Part shown: piece after piece, positions 11,495 to 16,261 of the stretch
How positions within the stretch are numbered: the first letter of the stretch is position 1
Layout: each line of letters opens with the position of its first letter
Assembly: GCA_003524845.1 (NCBI GenBank)
Contig: DQGR01000092.1
Location: 1 to 17,553, forward strand
Length of the DNA: 17,553 nucleotides
From: Patescibacteria group bacterium
GTDB lineage: Bacteria > Patescibacteriota > Microgenomatia > UBA10105
Direction of reading: 5' to 3'
Position numbers and translations under genes: made by a program
Notes under the pieces: generated by a model
Database searches by the model: none
Told to the model about the DNA's origin: nothing
What the model saw: only the letters and a program-made list of their open reading frames with translations

Positions 11495-12073
11495 ATGAAA
11501 AAACTGATTTTCACCTTTCTCTTACTACTTATTACTCATTACTTGCTTCCCTCTCCGGTTTTTGCTGGTACCTGTACAAACCCTGGTGCTACAGGTTGTG
11601 CGTTAGACTTAGATTGTCGTTTAGTTGGAGTAGCTGGTGGCAATCAAGGTACGTGTGATCAAGTTTCCCCAGGAAATTGTCAATGTAATTATGTTCTCGT
11701 TGGCCCTGGGGGAAGTGGCGCTGGAACTTCATGTGGCATCTTCGGTTGTATCACCAACCCTCTCCCCACTACTAACCCTGCTCCCGGTGGCGGCTTGATA
11801 CAACTTCTCAATAATCTGCTGCGCTTGATTTTTGTTGCCGGCGGGATTTATGCCTTTATCCGTGTAGTACTGGCGGGACTCAAATTCATGAGTGCTGGCG
11901 GCGACAGTAAAGCCATAGAGGCCGCATGGAACAGCATTTGGCAATCCATTCTAGGCGTAGTGATTATCATTAGTTCTCTCGCGCTTGCCGCGCTTATGGG
12001 TCTGGTTTTATTCGGTGACGCAACTGCCATCCTGCACCCAGTTATTTTCGGACCGACACCACTGACACCGTAA
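11495..12073 (+). CDS. Type IV secretion pilin-like protein with cysteine-rich ectodomain, paralogue 2
   Basis: A 192-aa protein, the longest pilin of the set. The signal peptide is about 1-24 (ending VFA). Residues 25-98 form an extra domain with eight cysteines (27, 35, 41, 54, 62, 64, 80, 85) and many Gly/Pro, likely disulfide-bonded outside the membrane. The C-terminal part is pilin-like: a membrane segment at about 109-128, the motif LAGLKFMSAGGDSKAIEAAW, and a second membrane segment at about 152-174. Such a fusion could be a pilus tip or minor subunit. The gene ends 3 nt before the convergent mazF stop. Signal-peptide codons overlap a heptamer array. Confidence 0.78.
   Translation: MKKLIFTFLLLLITHYLLPSPVFAGTCTNPGATGCALDLDCRLVGVAGGNQGTCDQVSPGNCQCNYVLVGPGGSGAGTSCGIFGCITNPLPTTNPAPGGGLIQLLNNLLRLIFVAGGIYAFIRVVLAGLKFMSAGGDSKAIEAAWNSIWQSILGVVIIISSLALAALMGLVLFGDATAILHPVIFGPTPLTP
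11522..11549. repeat. Heptamer array in pilin 2 signal peptide
   Basis: Contiguous 7-bp units TTACTAC, TTATTAC, TCATTAC and the diverged TTGCTTC encode the core of the signal peptide. Confidence 0.6.
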
Positions 12074-12076
12074 CTA

Positions 12077-12409
12077 TCAGGCTGCAAAAATCTTCTGGAC
12101 TGCATTCAAAATTTCAAGTCTCTTTTTTTGAGCTAATTTCCCAACCACCTTTTCCACCAGCGAAGCATCGGCAGTAAATAGTTTGTCCGGGCGAACAAAA
12201 CTTACGACAGGCAACCCACCGGAGACAAAATCAGCTTGCGTTAGTTTTATAGCAGTCGTACTGGAATATGGCCGTGAAGTAATCTGGCACAGAATATAAT
12301 TTGCGAACTCTACTTTCGCAAGTACCAAAGCCGGACGCAGCTTCTGTCCTTTGAGGTTCGAAAACGGGAACAAAACCAAGACAATACCACCTACTGCAGG
12401 CTCATCCAT
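12077..12409 (-). CDS. mazF: MazF/PemK-family endoribonuclease toxin
   Basis: A 110-aa MazF-like toxin expected to cleave mRNA or rRNA at short sequences. The N-terminal GGIVLVLFPFSNLKGQKLRP (7-26) followed by ALVL is the family signature, with the catalytic Arg of the KxRPALV motif at 25. The second conserved region is GLPVVSFVRPDKLFTAD. It overlaps the end of the upstream mazE by 19 nt and is transcribed with it from the minus strand, opposite to the flanking pilins. Its stop lies 3 nt from the convergent pilin 2 stop. It is intact and looks functional. Confidence 0.9.
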   Translation of the reverse strand: MDEPAVGGIVLVLFPFSNLKGQKLRPALVLAKVEFANYILCQITSRPYSSTTAIKLTQADFVSGGLPVVSFVRPDKLFTADASLVEKVVGKLAQKKRLEILNAVQKIFAA

Positions 12410-12627
12410 GCTTCATCCTCTTCTTTGCGATTCCAATCTGTTGCAAGAGTTTTTTCAGACAGGAGTGCTCCATCATTGACACTTTTAGTGCTAATTGCCG
12501 GCACAATCCGAATTTCACCCTTAGAAACTTCCAGTTCGACATCTTTACCTAACCCACTTTCTTCAAGTAGTAGTTTTGGAATCCGTATGCCCTGAGAATT
12601 ACCGATTGAGACGATGCTTGTTTTCAT
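12391..12627 (-). CDS. mazE: MazE-like antitoxin (AbrB/SpoVT swapped-hairpin fold)
   Basis: A 78-aa antitoxin. The N-terminal half, with VSIGNSQGIRIPKLLL at 6-21 and KDVELEVSKGEIRIVPA, is the MazE-type DNA-binding hairpin. The acidic C-terminal tail (RKEEDEAWMSLQ) would wrap around MazF. It is transcribed from a near-consensus promoter (12637-12665) with only 9 nt between the -10 box and the ATG. Direct repeats of GTATC lie between the -35 and -10 boxes and could be the autoregulatory operator. Confidence 0.9.
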   Translation of the reverse strand: MKTSIVSIGNSQGIRIPKLLLEESGLGKDVELEVSKGEIRIVPAISTKSVNDGALLSEKTLATDWNRKEEDEAWMSLQ

Positions 12628-12636
12628 GGTGATTAC

Positions 12637-12665
12637 ATTGTAGATACACGGATACGGTTTGTCAA
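12637..12665 (-). promoter_or_regulatory. Promoter of mazEF
   Basis: On the minus strand TTGACA (complement of 12660-12665), a 17-nt spacer and TACAAT (complement of 12637-12642) form a near-perfect sigma-70 promoter. The -10 box ends 9 nt before the ATG at 12627, so the leader is at most two or three bases. Within the spacer GTATC occurs twice, 8 nt apart, a possible MazE operator. Confidence 0.75.
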
Positions 12666-12723
12666 GTTCTATTCTTGCCTTTTTATTTCGTTTTCCCTAC
12701 AATTTAGTATAAACTGTAAGAAC

Positions 12724-13152
12724 ATGAAAAAACAATTTCTAATATTCTTCTTTGCACTTACAACTTACAACCTACAACTTACAACTATTCCTGCGCGTGC
12801 GCAGGAAAAAGTTCCCATCGGCACTATTGGCGGCGGCTCCGGCTTTGGTCCGTTTCCGGCACCGGTTGGTGGCGGGGCGGCGGAAATTGCCAAAGTGATC
12901 TCAACCATCGTCGGCTTTATCACAATTGTCGCCGGCATCTTTTTCCTGTTCCAGTTTTTGATTGGCGGCATTGAGTGGATTTCAAGTACCGGAGACAAGC
13001 AAAAACTGGAAAAGGCGCAAAACCGGCTGTCGTATGCATTCCTGGGTCTGGTCGTAGTGGTCGGCGCCTATGGCTTCTCAGCAATTGTCGGCAGCGTCTT
13101 GGGCTTTGATTTTCTTAATCCGGTAAGTTTGATAAACTTGATAAAGTTGTAA
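12724..13152 (+). CDS. Type IV secretion pilin-like protein, paralogue 3
   Basis: A 142-aa exported membrane protein. The signal peptide spans about 1-26 (ending ARA, then QEK) and is followed by a Gly/Pro-rich mature N-terminus (GTIGGGSGFGPFPAPVGGG). Two membrane segments at about 58-78 and 103-124 flank the pilin motif IGGIEWISSTGDKQKLEKAQ. It is transcribed divergently from mazE; TATAAA at 12708-12713, 10 nt before the ATG, is a possible -10 box. The signal peptide includes TTYNLQLTT, encoded by a heptamer array of TTACAAC units, which makes it less hydrophobic than usual. Confidence 0.82.
   Translation: MKKQFLIFFFALTTYNLQLTTIPARAQEKVPIGTIGGGSGFGPFPAPVGGGAAEIAKVISTIVGFITIVAGIFFLFQFLIGGIEWISSTGDKQKLEKAQNRLSYAFLGLVVVVGAYGFSAIVGSVLGFDFLNPVSLINLIKL
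12758..12785. repeat. Heptamer array in pilin 3 signal peptide, TTACAAC type
   Basis: Four contiguous 7-bp units: TTACAAC, TTACAAC, CTACAAC, TTACAAC. The same unit occurs in non-coding DNA at 10825-10845. Confidence 0.8.
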
Positions 13153-13157
13153 AACCA

Positions 13158-13241
13158 GTCATCCCGACCATCGTTGAGGGATCTTTTACACCAGAGGCAG
13201 TTGAGATAGATTCCTCTCCGCCAAAGGCGGATCGGAATGAC
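13158..13241. repeat. Composite palindromic element between pilins 3 and 4
   Basis: An 84-bp element begins GTCATCCCGA and ends CGGAATGAC. The right arm holds CTCCGCC-AAA-GGCGG-ATC. It ends 9 nt before the pilin 4 ATG and leaves no room for a ribosome-binding site or promoter of its own. Confidence 0.75.
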
Positions 13242-13250
13242 ATTGAAACC

Positions 13251-13769
13251 ATGAAAAAACTTACTTTCTTTATTTTCTCATTGTTAATCGCGTTTTCTTT
13301 TCTTTCCCCTTTCCCCTTTCCCCTTTCCGCTCGCGCAGCGCACGCTCAGATTTGCAATCCGGTACTTGAACCACTCATCGGTTGTGGCGGAACAACAGCC
13401 GGTGGTACGATTGTCGGCAACATCATCAGCGCCCTCGTCGGCCTGTTCCTGGTTGGCGGCACGATTACCACCTTTCTCTTTTTGCTATTGGGTGGTTTTC
13501 GCTGGATCACTTCATCCGGCGACAAACAAAAACTGCAAACTGCCCAGGACCAGATCACCAATGCGATTATCGGACTCATTATCATGACTGCTGCCTGGGC
13601 GATCATGATGCTGGTTGGCCAGTTTACGGGTATTGGTATATTTGGTGCCAATGGCTGGAACATAAATTTACCTGGGCTGGGTGGTAACGGTCCAGCACCA
13701 GTTGTGGCACCGGTGCCTGCAGTACCAGCTCCGGCAAATCCGGGTACCGGCACTGTTGTCCCATTCTAA
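13251..13769 (+). CDS. Type IV secretion pilin-like protein, paralogue 4
   Basis: A 172-aa exported membrane protein. The signal peptide is about 1-33 (ending AAHA, then QIC). The mature start holds two cysteines (ICNPVLEPLIGCGG) that could pair. Two membrane segments, about 59-82 and 103-125, surround the pilin motif LGGFRWITSSGDKQKLQTAQ. The C-terminus is a Pro/Ala/Val-rich tail (APVVAPVPAVPAPANPGTG), an unusual low-complexity extension. The signal peptide contains FLSPFPFPLSA, encoded by a heptamer array. It is the closest of the set to paralogue 5 (shared QITNAIIGLI/KITNAIVGLI and AWAIMxLVGQFTG), suggesting recent duplication. Confidence 0.82.
   Translation: MKKLTFFIFSLLIAFSFLSPFPFPLSARAAHAQICNPVLEPLIGCGGTTAGGTIVGNIISALVGLFLVGGTITTFLFLLLGGFRWITSSGDKQKLQTAQDQITNAIIGLIIMTAAWAIMMLVGQFTGIGIFGANGWNINLPGLGGNGPAPVVAPVPAVPAPANPGTGTVVPF
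13303..13330. repeat. Heptamer array in pilin 4 signal peptide, TTTCCCC type
   Basis: Four contiguous 7-bp units: three perfect TTTCCCC and one TTTCCGC. Gain or loss of one unit would shift the reading frame of the pilin, so phase variation is possible. Confidence 0.8.
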
Positions 13770-13814
13770 CAACCTAACGAGTCAGTAATATCATCCTAAA
13801 ATTACAACTATCCC

Positions 13815-13871
13815 TTGACATCTCTGTTCTTGACACGATACGATATAATTGCTTATTATTGATTTAGGAGG
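13815..13871 (+). promoter_or_regulatory. Promoter and strong ribosome site of pilin 5
   Basis: TTGACA (13815-13820), an 18-nt spacer and TACGAT (13839-13844), overlapped by TATAAT (13844-13849), form a good sigma-70 promoter. AGGAGG at 13866-13871 lies 6 nt before the ATG. This is the only pilin with a clear leader and full Shine-Dalgarno, suggesting it is the most highly expressed. Confidence 0.7.
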
Positions 13872-13877
13872 AAATAC

Positions 13878-14267
13878 ATGAAAAAACTGCTCCCGTATGT
13901 ATCAATCGGCACTGCGTTCTTGACTCTGGCCACGAGTGCATTTGCTCAAACAATTAAAATTTTAAGGCCAAAGCTTGTTCCCGACACCGAAATAGGTGGA
14001 GTTATTGGTGCAGTAGTAGGAGTTGTATTAATTATTGCTGCAGTCTTGGCATTTATTTTTCTGCTACTTGGTGGTATTCAATGGATTACTTCAGGCGGAG
14101 ATAAAGCTGGATTAGAAGCGGCACGTAATAAAATTACGAATGCAATTGTGGGTTTAATCATAGTCGCCTCAGCTTGGGCCATCATGCTTCTGGTCGGACA
14201 ATTCACTGGCTTAGAATTCTTTGGTCAAGGTATCAATATTCCAACCATTGAGAATCCATTACAGTGA
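13878..14267 (+). CDS. Type IV secretion pilin-like protein, paralogue 5 (possible major pilin)
   Basis: A 129-aa exported membrane protein. The signal peptide is about 1-23 (ending AFA, then QTI), without a heptamer array. Two membrane segments at about 44-66 and 90-111 flank the motif LGGIQWITSGGDKAGLEAAR, followed by KITNAIVGLI. It has its own promoter, a perfect AGGAGG and a Rho-independent terminator (14311-14337), so it is expressed as a single-gene unit. This arrangement, unlike that of the other paralogues, suggests it could be the main pilus subunit. Confidence 0.85.
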   Translation: MKKLLPYVSIGTAFLTLATSAFAQTIKILRPKLVPDTEIGGVIGAVVGVVLIIAAVLAFIFLLLGGIQWITSGGDKAGLEAARNKITNAIVGLIIVASAWAIMLLVGQFTGLEFFGQGINIPTIENPLQ

Positions 14268-14310
14268 AGGTTTTTGATAAAATTCACATAGATATTTGAT
14301 AAAAACTTAA

Positions 14311-14337
14311 AAGGCACAAAACCCTTGTGCCTTTTTT
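14311..14337 (+). terminator. Rho-independent terminator after pilin 5
   Basis: AAGGCACAA (14311-14319) pairs with TTGTGCCTT (14325-14333) across a 5-nt loop and runs into six Ts (14332-14337). It is the only textbook terminator in the window. Confidence 0.9.
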
Positions 14338-14353
14338 GTTGGCTTGCGGAGGT

Positions 14354-14382
14354 TTGACGAAGTATGAAAATCATGCTAGCAT
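14354..14382 (+). promoter_or_regulatory. Promoter of the vapBC-like operon, apparently leaderless
   Basis: TTGACG (14354-14359), a 17-nt spacer and TAGCAT (14377-14382) with a TGC extended -10. The -10 box ends 6 nt before the ATG at 14389, so transcription should begin at the start codon. Confidence 0.65.
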
Positions 14383-14388
14383 GAAAAA

Positions 14389-14697
14389 ATGATTGGCATT
14401 ATTATTAGACCGATGCTGCGCGGGCAGATTACGCTTCCTAAAAAATATAGGGAAAAGCTGGGGATTACACCGGAAACGCCACTTAACGTGACACTGGAAC
14501 AGGATGCAATTGTCGTGAAACCATTGCACAAGTTAATTCCTCAACCTGTTCAATCTCCTACGATTATCAAAGCTACACTATCCAAAAAACAGTACTTAAA
14601 AAAACTGAAGCAAATGAGGCAAATTAGGACACCCTTATGGACAAAGGAAGATGACATAAGAAAAAAAGAAATGGAACGGAAAGAGAGATGGTGGTAG
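14389..14697 (+). CDS. VapB-like antitoxin (AbrB/SpoVT fold)
   Basis: A 102-aa antitoxin. The N-terminal half (RGQITLPKKYREKLGITPET at 11-30, then VTLEQDAIVVKPL) is the AbrB/SpoVT-type DNA-binding hairpin. The basic and aromatic C-terminus (KKEMERKERWW) is the likely toxin-binding region. It is followed 4 nt later by a PIN toxin, the usual antitoxin-first order. It lies just after the pilin 5 terminator and has its own promoter, so it is transcribed independently of the pilin. Confidence 0.85.
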   Translation: MIGIIIRPMLRGQITLPKKYREKLGITPETPLNVTLEQDAIVVKPLHKLIPQPVQSPTIIKATLSKKQYLKKLKQMRQIRTPLWTKEDDIRKKEMERKERWW

Positions 14698-14701
14698 TTA
14701 C

Positions 14702-15091
14702 GTGCAGCGGATAGTACTGGATACATCTATTATCATCGACCATATTCGTCAGCCTGATAAACCCGAAACTGTTTTTACCCAATTGCTCCAAAAGTATTCC
14801 CTGATTATTGCGCTCATAACGGTGACGGAGCTCTTCTCAGGTAGCAGTATACAAAAACTGAAAGAGCGAGAACGTCTGGAAACAATATTAAGCGTGCTGG
14901 ATATCTATATTCCAGATATGAATCTGGCACGTCAATCTGGATTACTACGAGGAATACGAAAAATTGCCACTGCTGACGCTCAAATCGCTATGACTGCAAT
15001 TATACTGAAACTTCCGCTTGCCACACTCGACACACGCGACTTTGCAAAAATTCCTGATTTACAGCTGCTTCCGCTTCCCTCTTTCTCATAA
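14702..15091 (+). CDS. VapC-like PIN-domain ribonuclease toxin
   Basis: A 129-aa PIN-domain toxin, probably a site-specific tRNA or rRNA endonuclease. Active-site acids are Asp7 in IVLDTSIIID, Glu43 in TVTELFSG, Asp92 in ATADAQIA and Asp110 in ATLDTRDF. The start is a GTG at 14702, supported by the conserved IVLDTS strand right after it and by GATGGTGG upstream at the end of the antitoxin gene. It differs clearly from the PIN protein at 10279, so the two modules are independent acquisitions rather than a duplication. Confidence 0.9.
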   Translation: MQRIVLDTSIIIDHIRQPDKPETVFTQLLQKYSLIIALITVTELFSGSSIQKLKERERLETILSVLDIYIPDMNLARQSGLLRGIRKIATADAQIAMTAIILKLPLATLDTRDFAKIPDLQLLPLPSFS

Positions 15092-15130
15092 CAGAACTTG
15101 TCTAAAATCTGCTACAATAAATCAGATTAT

Positions 15131-15246
15131 TGTTCGAGTCTCTCGGCAGAGTTTATCCCGATAAAATCGGGACTCGAGATAAACCGGGTCGAGAACTTTC
15201 AATAGTTTTTAAGGATACTTCTCTCCGCCTAAGACGGATCGAAGAA
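15131..15246. repeat. Palindromic elements in the 15092-15265 spacer
   Basis: GAGTTTATCCCGAT followed by ATCGGGACTCG (15149-15175) is the same arm as at 6352-6378. A second hairpin, CTTCTCTCCGCC against a degenerate CGGATCGAAG (about 15220-15243), matches in reverse the segment at 7557-7586. No gene is visible between the toxin and the next pilin. Confidence 0.65.
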
Positions 15247-15265
15247 TATAAGTTTAAATAAGCTT

Positions 15266-15595
15266 ATGCCGATTGAATGGGAAGAAATTACGGGTTGCAT
15301 TGCTCCAGTACCTGGATCTGCGGAAGGCGCGGTCACCATAAAATGTTTTGAAGCCGTGTTTCAAAACCTGGTGGCAGTGGCTGCGGCTTTGGCTGGCTTT
15401 GTGTTTCTCATCATGCTCATTATCGGCGGATTTCGCTACATGATGGCTTCAGGCGACCCGAAAAAAATGGAACAGGCCAAAGGCACGATCACTGCGGGAT
15501 TTCTGGGCGTGATTCTGATTGTGGCAGCCTACATTGTCCTGGTTTTGATCGAAAACTTTACTGGAGTTACGGTAACCCAGTTTGTGATCCAGTGA
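15266..15595 (+). CDS. Type IV secretion pilin-like protein, paralogue 6, without a typical signal peptide
   Basis: A 109-aa membrane protein. Two hydrophobic segments at about 33-55 and 75-97 flank the motif IGGFRYMMASGDPKKMEQAK, as in the other pilins. Unlike them it has no N-terminal signal peptide: the first 30 residues (PIEWEEITGCIAPVPGSAEG) are polar with Cys11, Cys27 and several acids. It may have lost its signal, be an atypical subunit, or start elsewhere, but no better start is visible because repeats fill the upstream DNA. The TGA stop overlaps the promoter of the DUF5678 gene. Confidence 0.78.
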   Translation: MPIEWEEITGCIAPVPGSAEGAVTIKCFEAVFQNLVAVAAALAGFVFLIMLIIGGFRYMMASGDPKKMEQAKGTITAGFLGVILIVAAYIVLVLIENFTGVTVTQFVIQ

Positions 15596-15601
15596 TACAA
15601 T
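15593..15601 (+). promoter_or_regulatory. Extended -10 promoter of the DUF5678/protease pair
   Basis: TG-A-TACAAT overlaps the stop codon of pilin 6 and ends 8 nt before the ATG at 15610. No -35 match or Shine-Dalgarno is seen. Leaderless or nearly so. Confidence 0.5.
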
Positions 15602-15609
15602 AAATTTAT

Positions 15610-15816
15610 ATGAAAAAACCTGTCTCGATGACTGACATTTTTAAAAATCCCCGCTACCGTGGTAAACATGTAATTCTGGCTGCCGGCAAGGTCTATACAG
15701 CCAAAACCGGCGAAGGTGCGGCAAAGATTCTAGAAAATATCCGTAAGAAAAGTCCGGGTGTAACACCTGAAGTCGCCTACTTACCAAAGGCGCACTCATT
15801 GATTTTATGGCTGTAA
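15610..15816 (+). CDS. DUF5678 family protein
   Basis: A 68-aa soluble protein. The core NPRYRGKHVILAAGKVYTAK (13-32) followed by a helix (GAAKILENIRKK) and a final strand fits DUF5678, a small alpha/beta domain of unknown function. Its last ten bases overlap the start of the protease gene (ATG at 15807, stop at 15814-15816), so the two are translationally coupled. Small, first in the pair and overlapping the second gene, it occupies the position of an antitoxin or immunity partner. That role is inference only. Confidence 0.7.
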   Translation: MKKPVSMTDIFKNPRYRGKHVILAAGKVYTAKTGEGAAKILENIRKKSPGVTPEVAYLPKAHSLILWL

Positions 15817-16217
15817 CATTTGATTTTGAATTTGCCGGAGAAAGTTTTTTTGGTAAAGTTTTTCGGCCGGTAGCTCAGGTTTCATTACACTCTCCCACAC
15901 TCAATATTTGGACCACTACGTGGATGGTGGTAGACTCCGGAGCAGATTTTTCAATCCTGCCTAAATATCTTGCTAAAGACCTCGGTATTTCGCTCGAAAC
16001 TGATTGTACAGTTGACACAACAACGGGAGTTGGCGGAGAACAAACAATCTATCTGGTTAAATCAAGAATTGAAGCAAAAATCGGAAACATGATACGAAAA
16101 ATTCCGCTGGCATTTTTTTCGAGTGATGAAGTTCCCCCGCTTCTCGGCCGTCTGGGTTTTCTCGAGACGTTTGACACGGAATTCCGTAAATCCCACCGGA
16201 CGGTTTTTAAAGACTGA
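15807..16217 (+). CDS. Retropepsin-like aspartic protease (clan AA)
   Basis: A 136-aa soluble protein with a single retroviral-type aspartyl protease lobe. VVDSGADFSILP (41-52) carries the catalytic Asp43 in the D-S/T-G-A motif. The flap-like segment is about 70-82 (TTTGVGGEQTIYL), and PPLLGRLGFLETFD (110-123) is the second conserved hydrophobic-Gly motif. Like retropepsin it would need to dimerise for a full active site. No signal peptide, so cytosolic. It overlaps the DUF5678 gene by 10 nt. Target unknown. Confidence 0.85.
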   Translation: MAVTFDFEFAGESFFGKVFRPVAQVSLHSPTLNIWTTTWMVVDSGADFSILPKYLAKDLGISLETDCTVDTTTGVGGEQTIYLVKSRIEAKIGNMIRKIPLAFFSSDEVPPLLGRLGFLETFDTEFRKSHRTVFKD

Positions 16218-16222
16218 AGCGC

Positions 16223-16253
16223 TTGCACAAATTTTTCAAAACTTTGTTATAAT
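16223..16253 (+). promoter_or_regulatory. Promoter of the VirB6/TrbL-like gene, apparently leaderless
   Basis: A perfect TATAAT (16248-16253) has a TGT extended -10 (16245-16247). TTGCAC (16223-16228), 19 nt upstream, is a modest -35. The -10 box ends 8 nt before the ATG at 16262 and there is no Shine-Dalgarno. Confidence 0.65.
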
Positions 16254-16261
16254 AAAAATCC

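Noticed and set aside
10825..13330. CRISPR array, because of regularly spaced short repeats
   Set aside because: The units are contiguous 7-mers without spacers, the unit sequence changes between loci, and no cas gene is present.
13346..13753. 135-residue minus-strand frame opposite pilin 4
   Set aside because: Pro-rich shadow of the pilin; the pilin frame has a signal peptide and the conserved motif.
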